DNA of 43,625 nucleotides from Chloroflexota bacterium (GCA_018648325.1 JABGRK010000008.1:1-43625), one strand, 5' to 3'; shown: positions 8,201 to 15,794, counted from the first letter of the stretch. A program made the numbers and translations. Notes: a model not told the origin generated them from the sequence alone.

Positions 8201-8368
8201 CATCGCAACTGGGATGGCGAGCTATGTAGACGTGATCAAATTCGTAATCAACGACTTATGGAATTGGGTTGGGATGTTATGCGATTTTGGGTTTATCAGA
8301 TACGAGAAGATATCAGTGATTGTATTACTAAGGTAAAGAAGTGGATAAACAACCAAGACAATAGCTAA
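5204..8368 (+). CDS. Superfamily I helicase fused to Vsr/DUF559-like endonuclease
   Basis: A 1054-residue protein. The N-terminal 270 residues are unassigned. The UPF1/DNA2-type helicase core has Q-motif-like NNEQRQAV, Walker A GPPGTGKS (about residue 296), DEASQ (about 648), IGDPKQL (about 670), TVHRFQGDERD (about 846) and NVAITRARSALVVVGD (about 885). A coiled insert lies between Walker A and motif II. The last 100 residues form a PD-(D/E)xK-type fold of the DUF559/MTES_1575 kind: DVEIDGERYH, RRDQIRNQRL and GWDVMRFW. The architecture recalls single-gene helicase-Vsr antiphage proteins such as Hhe. A defence role is inferred. The gene is monocistronic behind a repeat-borne promoter. Confidence 0.9.
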   Translation: MNDQLHDEGQDNSLMARVCQYYLDCIKQDADVGISVYATNKYSLDYCSLDSLPLIDDNEATLFQDEAARALLTRLLKDRNKLKLYLGYPTRLKAIQSKKGETFFKVEPVLLFPLELDATDHNASPTIDSDIPQLNFEVLRSLITIGSGNFIDEAIQLSEELGFNNQELELPGIDEICSKLKSVRSHWDWREEIDPHNLSSDIPLSRLNKQGIYNRAVLVLVEGFRYTQGLETELTELSKVNENNYKDTSLGFWLSEEQSHEETLDQQPLLEVLPLNNEQRQAVTQGLTSRLTVITGPPGTGKSQVVTSLLANAAWRGMKVLFASKNNKAVDVVETRVNALGPRPILVRVGANKYQEEFSKYLISLLAATTTDEDQANYDDQMNKHLILRKRFESIDAAVEQVMELRNKVDQAEQQVEHVRTDIGDDLFQQWRYLDIRDIAPALITYRKEVNKLNPKNRSLFTRLFWGMIKSKHYLKLCAIAKESIPHLSALGIDAPTAEPSDETIKEWLQFGERLSNRIEYLGAVKDYFILYNRLQFSDSLEELSRKRSELLNDLADSSEKLWRYWLLLQPSRLTSADRKLLSEYSALVQVMLSSSEKNNIADRQVRQRYNSLRPRIAHILSCWAVTSLSARGRIPFEPNFFDLVVIDEASQCDIASALPLLYRAKSAVIIGDPKQLKHISSIAQKQDFLLLTKHNMSDGYASWLYSVQSLFDLASSLCERQNIILLRDHHRSHKDIIGFSNEFFYEGRLRVATNYNKLKPMPRNEPIVRWCDVKGKVERPFGQGALNLLEARSVVREIERLVLEQEYQGSIGVVSPFRAQANKIRELVEQNKVLARRLDDIEFLADTVHRFQGDERDLMIFSPVVSVGLDDKQRWFLQNNFNLFNVAITRARSALVVVGDQSAASNSGIDYLEKFAEYIDKLGDTNVSDIEEHVDHGPEYPKVSAQATVSDWEKVFYRALYRAGVRSTPQFGVDQYHLDLAVFSDSRKLDVEIDGERYHRNWDGELCRRDQIRNQRLMELGWDVMRFWVYQIREDISDCITKVKKWINNQDNS

Positions 8369-8418
8369 AGATGCATGGACACATCCTCAAGCCATGCTCA
8401 AATTTCATTTCCTTAAGA

Positions 8419-8444
8419 TTTGTCATTATTACTATAATGACAAA
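8419..8444. repeat. Perfect inverted repeat
   Basis: TTTGTCATTAT and ATAATGACAAA, 11-bp arms with a TACT loop. It lies 50 bp after the helicase stop and about 40 bp upstream of the DUF5679 promoter. Without a T-run it is a weak terminator candidate, and it could equally be an operator. Confidence 0.55.
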
Positions 8445-8485
8445 CAGATCTCGTCAATGATAGAACTTCTGAACTACAGCTTAGC

Positions 8486-8514
8486 TTGACAGGAACGTGT
8501 AGGTACGCTACTAT
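8486..8514 (+). promoter_or_regulatory. Promoter of the DUF5679 gene
   Basis: TTGACA (8486-8491), 17-bp spacer, TACTAT (8509-8514). Transcription would start near 8521, which rules out any upstream start codon and supports the ATG at 8540. Confidence 0.7.
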
Positions 8515-8539
8515 GCGTGCAAAACATTGGAGGCTACAG

Positions 8540-8680
8540 ATGGAAGCATATTGCATGAAGTGCCGAGCCAAAAAAGAGATGAAAGATGCCAAGGGCGTCA
8601 CTATGAAGAACGGCAAACCGGCAACCCAAGGTGTGTGCCCGTCGTGCGGTACGAAGATGTTCCGTATCGGCAAAGGGTAG
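8540..8680 (+). CDS. DUF5679 zinc-ribbon small protein
   Basis: A 46-residue protein with two CxxC knuckles, AYCMKCRAK (residues 3-11) and VCPSCGTKMFRI (about 33-44), separated by the conserved-looking linker VTMKNGKPATQG. This is the pattern of DUF5679 proteins seen in Chloroflexota and related phyla. GGAGG lies 7 bp before the ATG, and the promoter at 8486-8514 overlaps the longer in-frame extension, so the short form is the real one. It is presumably a zinc-binding protein of unknown role. Confidence 0.85.
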   Translation: MEAYCMKCRAKKEMKDAKGVTMKNGKPATQGVCPSCGTKMFRIGKG

Positions 8681-8727
8681 AAGTACCAAACTACACCTAG
8701 CCGAATTTCCCATTACCCTAAATCAGC

Positions 8728-9714
8728 CTATTTCAATTGCATCTTATCCATTGGGCTAAACCTATGATGGAGCTTTGTGATCTGGGAGTTGGTGAAGTGT
8801 AGATAACGGCTTACCATCGCTAGCGATGAGTGCCCAAGGATGGCTTTGAGACTGAAGATATCCCCACCATTCAGAAGATAATTGATCGCAAACGTGTGCC
8901 TACACAGATGGGCGTGAAGACGTGTAACCCCGGACCTTTTTTTCTGCCTGGAAAACAGCAGCTTGAGGGTATTTGACGAGATGGGCTGACCATTATTGGT
9001 TACAAATAGGTAAGTACATTCAGTGGGAGCTTGTCTCACCTTCTGTATGTAATACAGCAGCGCCATCCTTACGTGTTTGCCGATGGGCACGATTCTTTCC
9101 TTGTTTCCTTTGCCCAGCACTTTGATGAATCCACCGTCTAGGTTCAGATGAGATAAGGTAATACCAGCTAGTTCCGATATCCTAATCCCGGTATCAAGAG
9201 CGGTAATGAAGATAGCATAGTTGCGCTCACCATTGGACGATTTTCTGTCTATGCTCTTGATGATCTTCTGTATCTCTTTTTCCGTTAGTGGTTCTATTAA
9301 CTTAAGCTGAGCCTTAGGCATCTTCACCTTCTGTAACATGTTCTCCTCGGTAATTGCTTCGAAATAAAGCCACGATGAAAAAGCCTTGAGCGACCGTAGT
9401 CGGAACCTTACCGTTTCTATCGATAGAGTTGCCTGTTGGCTGGGCGTATAGGGATGATTCTCGAACTTAGGCTTGTTTTTGAGGTAGATGATGTACTCCC
9501 TTACTATATCGCTTGTCAGGCTGGATATATCGTCTGGGAGACGTCTGGCCTCGAGAAAGTCGCGGAAGGACCTTCGTGACTCCCTATATCCCCGGATGGT
9601 TTCAGGGCTCTTATTCTCGGCGATAAGGCTGGTCTCGTACTGCCGCCAAAGGATATCCATCTTCATGGGAGCTTTGGTGCGAGGTATTACGGCATCAATT
9701 GTCTTTGTTTTCAT
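8728..9714 (-). CDS. Tyrosine recombinase (XerC/D-like integrase)
   Basis: A 328-residue site-specific recombinase. The N-terminal SAM-like core-binding domain spans residues 20-120. The catalytic domain carries R178 (TGIRISE), K202 (LGKGNKE), H269 and R272 (HLCRH), H295 (ILGHS) and the nucleophile Y304 (SRYLHF). All key residues are present, so it should be active. It is a paralogue of the right-end recombinase (42511-43476), with the same C-terminus HHRFSPMDK versus HHMFSPMDR and the same orientation. The nearest downstream gene is convergent. It may be the integrase of an older nested element. Confidence 0.93.
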   Translation of the reverse strand: MKTKTIDAVIPRTKAPMKMDILWRQYETSLIAENKSPETIRGYRESRRSFRDFLEARRLPDDISSLTSDIVREYIIYLKNKPKFENHPYTPSQQATLSIETVRFRLRSLKAFSSWLYFEAITEENMLQKVKMPKAQLKLIEPLTEKEIQKIIKSIDRKSSNGERNYAIFITALDTGIRISELAGITLSHLNLDGGFIKVLGKGNKERIVPIGKHVRMALLYYIQKVRQAPTECTYLFVTNNGQPISSNTLKLLFSRQKKRSGVTRLHAHLCRHTFAINYLLNGGDIFSLKAILGHSSLAMVSRYLHFTNSQITKLHHRFSPMDKMQLK

Positions 9715-9718
9715 TTTG

Positions 9719-9850
9719 TCATCCCTCTTTTGCGAAGTCCAATTCTGGGGATTTACCGTATCGCGCTAACCAGTAGGCAAATGCCAGCCAGCCCCCCGTA
9801 TGCAGAGTCCTTCCCAGAGCATCATGCATACTGATACAATCGTTGAACAT
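9719..9850 (-). CDS. Small 43-residue ORF coupled to the recombinase
   Basis: Reads MFNDCISMHDALGRTLHTGG, then WLAFAYWLARYGKSP and an acidic tail. Its stop lies 4 bp before the recombinase ATG, as in coupled genes. It starts after the terminator at 9891-9918, which excludes the longer frame reaching 10003. The ribosome-binding site is weak (GGGA 11 bp upstream). Small genes next to tyrosine recombinases are often excisionases, but no helix-turn-helix is evident here. The function is unknown. Confidence 0.42.
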   Translation of the reverse strand: MFNDCISMHDALGRTLHTGGWLAFAYWLARYGKSPELDFAKEG

Positions 9851-9879
9851 TATTATTTCTGATCCCTGATATGATGACC

Positions 9880-9918
9880 AAAATAAAAATCCCCATGGAC
9901 TTAGATTAGTCCATGGGG
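9880..9918 (-). terminator. Rho-independent terminator of the 390-residue gene
   Basis: Perfect 10-bp stem: CCCCATGGAC (9891-9900), loop TTAGATTA, GTCCATGGGG (9909-9918). On the minus strand it is followed by ATTTTTATTTT. It lies about 50 bp after the stop of the gene at 9972. Confidence 0.85.
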
Positions 9919-9971
9919 AAAATATTCTATATTGGTAAAAAACTGCTTGGGTAGTTTTTGTATGGTTTATA

Positions 9972-11144
9972 TTAATGCATAAGTCTTCTACCGCGCCGTA
10001 CAAGCTTCATTGCCTTTGAGCAGCCACTTAGCTTGCCATAAGTATCAAGCTCTAGTGTAAAGCCATGCTTTTCACCAATCTGTACATATGTAAGGCCTTC
10101 GTCATCGTGTAGCCTAGCGCACTCTATAGCCAGGGTATCCTCAGAAGAGCCCGACCGTGGCCTTCCTCCCTTGCTTTTTTGAGATGCTAGGGCCTGAAGT
10201 ATCCCTTTTGCATTTTTTATATCGTGGTGGCGGTAATGGTTATTATAGTGGCGTTGTAGGTTCTTAGCCGCTTCGCTAAGGTCTTCCTCACTAGTTACAA
10301 GCAGAGGATCCCATGTTATCCCTAGAGTCGTTCTTTGACCTGTCTCCCTCTTAAAATGAATGCCTGGTTTGGGTGATAGTACGACGTAGTCATCTGGGGG
10401 TGGAGTACCGTCATTCCAATCGATATGTGTGAGATATGCTCGTGATCTTCCAAGAGGTTCATGGTCATTACAGGTAGCACCAAGTTGTTCCCACTCTCTT
10501 AACTGCGGGAATTGTCGTAAAAATGGCTCAGACATACCGGTCCAGTATTTGGTGCCTGGCGGGAAAAAGCAGCATTCCCATAGAATTGCATTAACTGCTT
10601 CCATGCCGAGATCATGGACAGATTTGAGGGCAAGTTTGGCTATTTGGTTTCTTCCCTCAATATCTTGTACCCACGCTAAAAATTGGCCTAAAGATAAACC
10701 TGAAAATACTACTTCTGGAACAGTAGCATTGGTATCTGTGTTCTGGCTGTATTCAAGGTTTAGCTTTTTTGCTATTTCAATACGGCCTGCTTGTATGGAT
10801 TGTTGCCATTCGGGGCCAAATGAAGCAGCAGGACATTTAAAGCCAAACCATGGAGATCCTTTTATTGCATCGAAGTTGAAAGTATTATCGGGACGCTCAT
10901 AATACGAGTATAAGCAGCAAATGTAATATCGATAGAACTCTTCAAGCCCAAGAGCTTTAACCTCGCGAGCCGCGATTTCTTGTGCTTTGAGATGGCCTCC
11001 AGAGACAATCCATTGCCAGAGAGCTTGGTCACGCATGGTGAAGTTGAAACCGGCTTCTGTTCTGGCCGCGCGTATAGAATCGCACCACTCCGGGAATTTC
11101 TCATGCAGTATGCGTTCCAATGTTAAATCAGACACGATATTCAC
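9972..11144 (-). CDS. Unknown 390-residue protein with C-terminal DNA-binding-like region
   Basis: No family recognised. The first 290 residues are soluble, rich in Trp and aromatic residues, with mixed helices (RDQALWQWIVSGG, EEFYRYYICCLYSYYE). The C-terminus has a basic KGGRPRSGSSED linker (about residue 328), similar to the linker before the helix-turn-helix of serine recombinases. It is followed by TYVQIGEKHGFT and basic KAMKLVRRGRRL. It may be a replication, plasmid-like or regulatory protein of the mobile module. It is flanked by a terminator and small genes typical of mobile DNA. Confidence 0.7.
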   Translation of the reverse strand: MNIVSDLTLERILHEKFPEWCDSIRAARTEAGFNFTMRDQALWQWIVSGGHLKAQEIAAREVKALGLEEFYRYYICCLYSYYERPDNTFNFDAIKGSPWFGFKCPAASFGPEWQQSIQAGRIEIAKKLNLEYSQNTDTNATVPEVVFSGLSLGQFLAWVQDIEGRNQIAKLALKSVHDLGMEAVNAILWECCFFPPGTKYWTGMSEPFLRQFPQLREWEQLGATCNDHEPLGRSRAYLTHIDWNDGTPPPDDYVVLSPKPGIHFKRETGQRTTLGITWDPLLVTSEEDLSEAAKNLQRHYNNHYRHHDIKNAKGILQALASQKSKGGRPRSGSSEDTLAIECARLHDDEGLTYVQIGEKHGFTLELDTYGKLSGCSKAMKLVRRGRRLMH

Positions 11145-11234
11145 TTCACACTAATAGTTATTTTATACTGTTCTATATGGATTAACACTTTAGGAAATTT
11201 GTTTTCATCATGATTAACGAGAAGATTTTTTCTT

Positions 11235-11567
11235 TTATATATTATCTCGTTTGATGTCCACTATCTTCTGTGCGATCAGCTTTTCTCCGTGACGCCGCAG
11301 CAGTTCGGGGTCGTTAGTGATCAGGTCGGTAGCCTCCTTAAGAAGCTGAGCCCGAATACTTTGGCGGAGCTTAGCTCTATTGTTGGTCTGAGGTATCTCG
11401 ATGTCCAGTTTTTGCGCAATAAACACGAGTGCCAAGTCTGGATCATCCATTATTTGTTCCCGGAAAAGATTCCATGCAAGTTTGCGCTCGGTGCGGACAT
11501 GTTTTGCTTCCCACGAGGCCGGTTTTCTCTCTTTTGAGGTCTTCTTCTTTTTGCCAAACAGCGCCAT
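11235..11567 (-). CDS. Small basic hypothetical protein
   Basis: A 110-residue protein with a strongly basic N-terminus (MALFGKKKKTSKERK) and a helical remainder (WNLFREQIMDDPDLAL, RQSIRAQLLKEATDLI). Family not recognised. A good promoter lies just upstream. The start context is GGAG about 9 bp before the ATG (GGAGTAAAA). The basic head suggests nucleic acid binding, by inference only. Confidence 0.7.
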   Translation of the reverse strand: MALFGKKKKTSKERKPASWEAKHVRTERKLAWNLFREQIMDDPDLALVFIAQKLDIEIPQTNNRAKLRQSIRAQLLKEATDLITNDPELLRRHGEKLIAQKIVDIKRDNI

Positions 11568-11594
11568 TTTTACTCCACAGGAATCGACAAGCCA

Positions 11595-11623
11595 ATATTA
11601 GATCCCTTTTAATGCATTGTCAA
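11595..11623 (-). promoter_or_regulatory. Promoter of the 110-residue gene
   Basis: On the minus strand TTGACA (11623-11618), 17-bp spacer, TAATAT (11600-11595). It is about 30 bp before the start codon. Confidence 0.7.
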
Positions 11624-11672
11624 CGATGGTATACTAACCGAAAACAGCATTTAGATGCATGCCAGGAAGCTA

Positions 11673-11690
11673 GTTAACAGTACTGTTAAC
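11673..11690. promoter_or_regulatory. 18-bp perfect palindrome, probable operator
   Basis: GTTAACAGTACTGTTAAC, centred about 41 bp upstream of the small RHH-like gene. The half-site context TAGTTAACAGTAC also occurs at 336-348 near the left end of the island. Autoregulation by the adjacent small protein is inferred. Confidence 0.6.
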
Positions 11691-11722
11691 ACACAGTCGA
11701 AATACAGCGATAAAGAGGGGAA

Positions 11723-11926
11723 ATGGCTACAACATCAGATGGCAGGTACAAGAAAGAGTCGACTCTTCGGGCCAGAACACATATTGCGGTCAGCCCTGAG
11801 ATCCATGATGTTATCAGGTTATTCGCGGACCAAAGAAATCTCGAAATAATAGATGCAACGCATAGGTTGATCAGGATTGCCATCGGCGTAGTTTACGGCG
11901 AAAAACCCTTATCAACAAATACTTAA
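11723..11926 (+). CDS. Small ribbon-helix-helix-like DNA-binding protein
   Basis: A 67-residue protein. TLRARTHIAVSPEIHDVIRLFADQRNLEIIDATHRLIRIAI has the beta strand, helix, helix pattern of CopG/Arc-type proteins, with the strand around residues 18-23 and helices at about 25-38 and 43-54. GAGGGG lies 3-8 bp before the ATG. An 18-bp palindrome is just upstream. It could be an antitoxin-like or repressor protein of the mobile module, but no toxin gene is adjacent. Confidence 0.65.
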   Translation: MATTSDGRYKKESTLRARTHIAVSPEIHDVIRLFADQRNLEIIDATHRLIRIAIGVVYGEKPLSTNT

Positions 11927-12226
11927 AACTATTTACGCAGTATCAGCATCTGTGGTTTTCGTCAACGGATCGTTTGATAGGTTAGAACAAAATACTGTCA
12001 TCCATGAAGATGGGTTGATGATGAAGTGGTGTTCCTTCCATTTTTTTAAAGTGAATTGCATCATATAAGTCGAGCCCCTTCCTAAAGGTTAGGGTATCAA
12101 TCCAAACCTTACCTCAAAAGTTCTGCATTTTATTGCCTCGGATCCATTACTTCTATTGACAAGCTTACTGTATAATACTAGTTGAAAATTCTGATAGAAT
12201 AGATAGATATTGTTAAGGAAAACCAT
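11927..12226 (+). other. Intergenic region upstream of the sensor kinase
   Basis: No coding frame with support. It holds a short CCTAA-N3-TTAGG dyad near 12085 and an AT-rich promoter-like stretch at its right end: TTACTT (12147-12152), 18-bp spacer, TATAAT (12171-12176). An isolated TTGACA at 12156 is too close to that -10 to pair with it. Confidence 0.4.
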
Positions 12227-14155
12227 ATGTCAGAGACCCACAAAAAATCAGTAAGCACACCTATTGGTGATGTTCCTTATGTAGTATATCGCTGTGCGAA
12301 TGATGAGCATCGGACCATGGAATATATAAATGGCGAGATTGAAAAAATAACTGGATATCCAGCCTCAGATTTTATAGGCAACAATATACGCTCCTATTCG
12401 AGCATTATTCATCATGAAGACTTAGATTCGGTTAGTAAAACTATTCAGAAAGGTGTGGATAACAAAGACCAATATATTATTGAATATAGATTAGTTAGTA
12501 AAGATGGCAGTATCAACTGGGTATATGAAATAGGAACGCCTATATTTGATCAGAACGGAGAGCTTAAATGGCTTGAAGGCATCATTCTGGATATCACAAA
12601 GCGTAAGAATAGGGAAGAAGAGAAATTAGATCACCTTAATAGGGTGCTTTATGCATTAAGCGATGTAAACCGCATCATATCAAGCGAAAACGATAGAACA
12701 ACGATGATCGAAAACGTATGCAAAGTCCTTACTCAACGTAGTGGTTACTTTAACGCTTGGATTGCTCTTTTAGATGAAAAAATGCATATTGTTGAGATTG
12801 CGGAGACTGGTTTAGGTAATGAATTCGGGAAATTGCTTGAATTGCTAGAGCGAAATGAATTTACTGTATGTGGAGAAAAGGCTTTATCTAGTTCTGAGCC
12901 GATACTAATTGAAGATCCAAAATTAGAATGCAAAGATTGTCCTTTGGCGAGTCGATATGAGGCAAGAGGCGCGTTTGTTCAGCGACTACAATATAAAGAG
13001 CGACTCTATGGGATAATAACAGCTTCTATTCCCAGGGAATTCATGACACGAGAAGAAGAAATAAGGATTTTCAAGGAAATCGCCGGTGAGGTGGCTTTTT
13101 CCCTTCATAACATTGAAATCGAAAACGAGCGCAAAAGTACGCAAGATCTATTGGAACTTACTAGATTTACCGTGGACCATGCGGGGGATATGATTTACTG
13201 GACGGACAGCGATGCGAATATAATTGATACAAACGAAACCGTCTGCAAAGTATTGGGTTACTCTAAAGAGGAGATACTTTCGATGACACTTCGTGATATC
13301 GATCGTAACTTCGATGAGGAAGATTGGCAAAGTAATTGGGTAACTCTAAGAGAATCAAAGCATTATGTTTTCCACACGAGTCATATGACTAAAACCGGAG
13401 ATGAGGTTCCAGTTGAAGTTACGCGCAACTATCTTTTTTACAATGGCAAAGAATACAATTGTGCATTTATTCATGATATCACTGAACGAATTACGTTTGA
13501 AAAAGAACTGCATGACTCTAGGCAAAGAATAAGCACTTTAGATCAATCAGTGAGGAAGGAAATTGCACAGGAGCTTCATGGTACTGTGCAAAGCAGACTT
13601 ATAGTGCTAATGCATCGGCTTACCGAATTGCGGGAGATGGTAAGCGGAAATGAGGCATCTACTCAAATAGATAGTGTTCAACAAGTTCTAGGTGGTGTGA
13701 TTGATGACCATCTACGTCCCATAAGCAGAAAACTTTATCCATCTATTCTGCAACGAGGGGTTACGGTTGCTTTACAGTCTTTGGCTGATCAATTCGAGCA
13801 ACTTATTATGGTAGAACTAAATATCGATGAAGGTTTAATATCACAAGAGAAGAAGAATAAGTCTACAATTCGTGAAGAATTGGGACTTGCTCTGTATCGT
13901 ATAACGGAAGAGGCACTAAATAATGTAGTCAAACATTCTGCAGCGACAAATGTAATACTCAATCTGAGTTGGGTAGAGAATAAAACGGTAGTTCTCGAAA
14001 TTAGAGATAATGGTAAAGGTTTTGATTTGGAAAACACGCGCATCGGACTTGGGACTAATGTTATGCAAGACTACGCCAAGTTACTGGATGGCGATTGTAC
14101 AATACAGTCGACTCAGGGGGAAGGGACAACAGTGACTGTTTCAATACCTCTTTAG
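12227..14155 (+). CDS. PAS-GAF-PAS sensor histidine kinase (NarX/HisKA_3 type)
   Basis: A 642-residue soluble kinase with no membrane segment. The order is PAS/PAC (about residues 15-132, ending LEGIILDITKRK), GAF (about 140-300, with a Cys-containing ECKDCPLASRYE), a second PAS (about 310-432, ending FIHDITER), then a dimerisation/phosphoacceptor helix with QELHGTVQ. The HATPase domain has N-box EEALNNVVKHS, G1 DNGKGFD and G2 GLGTNV (to 642). GAF Cys residues could hold a cluster or heme, but this is unproven. AAGGA precedes the ATG. Its partner is the LuxR-type regulator downstream. Confidence 0.92.
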   Translation: MSETHKKSVSTPIGDVPYVVYRCANDEHRTMEYINGEIEKITGYPASDFIGNNIRSYSSIIHHEDLDSVSKTIQKGVDNKDQYIIEYRLVSKDGSINWVYEIGTPIFDQNGELKWLEGIILDITKRKNREEEKLDHLNRVLYALSDVNRIISSENDRTTMIENVCKVLTQRSGYFNAWIALLDEKMHIVEIAETGLGNEFGKLLELLERNEFTVCGEKALSSSEPILIEDPKLECKDCPLASRYEARGAFVQRLQYKERLYGIITASIPREFMTREEEIRIFKEIAGEVAFSLHNIEIENERKSTQDLLELTRFTVDHAGDMIYWTDSDANIIDTNETVCKVLGYSKEEILSMTLRDIDRNFDEEDWQSNWVTLRESKHYVFHTSHMTKTGDEVPVEVTRNYLFYNGKEYNCAFIHDITERITFEKELHDSRQRISTLDQSVRKEIAQELHGTVQSRLIVLMHRLTELREMVSGNEASTQIDSVQQVLGGVIDDHLRPISRKLYPSILQRGVTVALQSLADQFEQLIMVELNIDEGLISQEKKNKSTIREELGLALYRITEEALNNVVKHSAATNVILNLSWVENKTVVLEIRDNGKGFDLENTRIGLGTNVMQDYAKLLDGDCTIQSTQGEGTTVTVSIPL

Positions 14156-14271
14156 AGATTAAGAATCTTTCAAAATCGGCTACAATGCTGGTTAGCAAGT
14201 AGTCTAATTATAAATTTAGTTCTTGGATTAGTTTTTGAGACGGATTGTCTCCTTGATAGGAGAGAAAAGAT

Positions 14272-14931
14272 ATGAAAAAGACAAGACTAATAGTGGTTGA
14301 GGATGAGGCCCTTTTCAGAGAGCTGTTAACCAGTAAGCTGTCAGGTGAGCCTGGTTTAGAAGTTATCGCAGAAGCTGAAGACGGTGAGGCCGCAATTCGT
14401 TTAGCCACAGAGTTACAACCTGACGTAATGCTAATGGATATAGAGTTAAAGGGAGATATCGATGGCATTGAGGCGGCATTACAGATTAAAAAGGAGCGGG
14501 CCCAGACAGGTATTGTTATCCTGTCGTCTCACAAAGACAGGCGATATATAGATAGCGTGCCATTTGATAGTAGTACAGGATGGGCTTATTTGTTGAAACA
14601 AACGGTTTCCGATATAACCACTATAGTGAGGGCTATCGACGCAAGCAAAGATGGGATGTTGATGCTAGATCCTGCGATAGCTAAAGATTTGGTGCCGAAA
14701 AAGAATTCGGCAATGGCTCAGTTGAGCAAGCGACATCAGGAAGTCTTGGAACTGATTGCTCAGGGGCATAATAACGCGGCAATAGCAGATGAGCTGGGTC
14801 TATCTGGGAAATCAATTGAGACTTATATTAATGTCATATACCAAGAGCTTGGTCTTTCAGGTGAACCCAATATTCATAATAGGGTGAAAGCTACCCTCCT
14901 TTACCTCAGAGATTCTAGGAACAGGAAATAA
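14272..14931 (+). CDS. NarL/LuxR-type response regulator
   Basis: A 219-residue protein. The receiver domain has acidic pocket VVEDE (8-12), phosphoacceptor D56 (MLMDIEL), the switch Ser in ILSSHKD, and K of the LLKQT loop. The LuxR helix-turn-helix covers about residues 148-205 (LSKRHQEVLELIAQGHNNAAIADELGLSGKSIETYI). It is encoded 116 bp after the kinase on the same strand and matches the HisKA_3 kinase type. GGAGAG precedes the ATG. Targets are unknown; the redox cluster beginning at 15795 is the next plus-strand unit and a plausible candidate. Confidence 0.93.
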   Translation: MKKTRLIVVEDEALFRELLTSKLSGEPGLEVIAEAEDGEAAIRLATELQPDVMLMDIELKGDIDGIEAALQIKKERAQTGIVILSSHKDRRYIDSVPFDSSTGWAYLLKQTVSDITTIVRAIDASKDGMLMLDPAIAKDLVPKKNSAMAQLSKRHQEVLELIAQGHNNAAIADELGLSGKSIETYINVIYQELGLSGEPNIHNRVKATLLYLRDSRNRK

Positions 14932-15023
14932 CCATGCAATAATATATGGTTAGCACCATTATAGTGACCCACTAGGATGTTTATAGTCGTATTAGCTTGG
15001 GTGTCACGAAAGGAAACCAGAAG

Positions 15024-15386
15024 GTGTATAGAGTAATCGCAGTTGATGATGATATAGAGGTCATCAAATGGCTTAGGTCGCTCTTCGCTAACAGCGACGA
15101 TTTTGATATGGTTGGAGAGACGGTTAATAGCGGTGAGGCTATACGATTGGTAAAGTCTTTGAAGCCTGATATCTTGATATCAGACGTCTATCTTCCCCAG
15201 ATAGATGGATTCGAGCTTGCTAGATATATCAAAGAAAACTTCGATGGTATTAAAGTGATACTTATTAGCGCCCACAAGGACAAGGTATATGAAAGACTGG
15301 CAAAAGAAGAGGGAGCACTTACCTTCATTCCGAAGACATCTATCTCACTTAATACTCTTCGGCATGCCCTACAACCACAAATGTAG
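15024..15386 (+). CDS. Stand-alone response-regulator receiver domain
   Basis: A 120-residue receiver domain only: AVDDD (6-10), phosphoacceptor D54 (LISDVYLP), ILISAHKD switch region, and FIPKT with the conserved Lys. There is no output domain. GTG at 15024 is preferred because AAAGGA lies about 9 bp upstream. A TTG at 14997 gives a longer form without a better ribosome-binding site. It could be a second phosphate acceptor or phosphate sink for the kinase at 12227. Confidence 0.85.
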   Translation: MYRVIAVDDDIEVIKWLRSLFANSDDFDMVGETVNSGEAIRLVKSLKPDILISDVYLPQIDGFELARYIKENFDGIKVILISAHKDKVYERLAKEEGALTFIPKTSISLNTLRHALQPQM

Positions 15387-15462
15387 CTGTCACTCCCGTT
15401 TGATGATTGGGGCTTGATATTTTCCACCCTTACGATCAGCAGGTGCTACTATTGATATATGT

Positions 15463-15636
15463 TCAATTATCTTTGACTGGCAAATTATTTGTTTCAAGTA
15501 CAACGCTACTAAGTTTCTGATCAACACTTACTAAAATTTGCACTAACTCTAAAAGTACCAGTTTTAAATAGTACGCGTTATCACTTGCACGAACTTTTGC
15601 TTCCCAATCCCCTAAAGCCAAAAGCAAGTCACTCAT
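15463..15636 (-). CDS. Possible 57-residue antisense small protein
   Basis: An open frame on the minus strand reads MSDLLLALGDWEAKVRASDN and continues AYYLKLVLLELVQILVSVDQ, an amphipathic helical composition unlike random sequence. There is a weak GGA about 10 bp before the ATG. It fills most of the 380-bp gap between the receiver gene and the NifX/MinD cluster. No family is recognised. Low-confidence call. Confidence 0.35.
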   Translation of the reverse strand: MSDLLLALGDWEAKVRASDNAYYLKLVLLELVQILVSVDQKLSSVVLETNNLPVKDN

Positions 15637-15731
15637 TGCTATTACGTCCTATCTGGCTATAACCATTTTAGAAGTGCAGTATTTTCAAACGTAATGGTGT
15701 TATCCCTCAAGCGAATATCAAGCTAACCTTA

Positions 15732-15760
15732 TTACACATTGTTAACCGGTTATTTACAAT
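15732..15760 (+). promoter_or_regulatory. Candidate promoter of the NifX/MinD cluster
   Basis: TTACAC, 17-bp spacer, TACAAT, 34 bp before the first ATG. The spacer contains the dyad TTAACCGGTTA. Confidence 0.45.
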
Positions 15761-15794
15761 TGAGGTAGTGAGGGAGTCAACAAGGAGGAACATC

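Noticed and set aside
9719-10003. 94-codon minus-strand frame ahead of the recombinase
   Set aside because: Its first half reads through a strong terminator hairpin (9891-9918). Only the 43-codon part from 9850 is kept as a possible gene.
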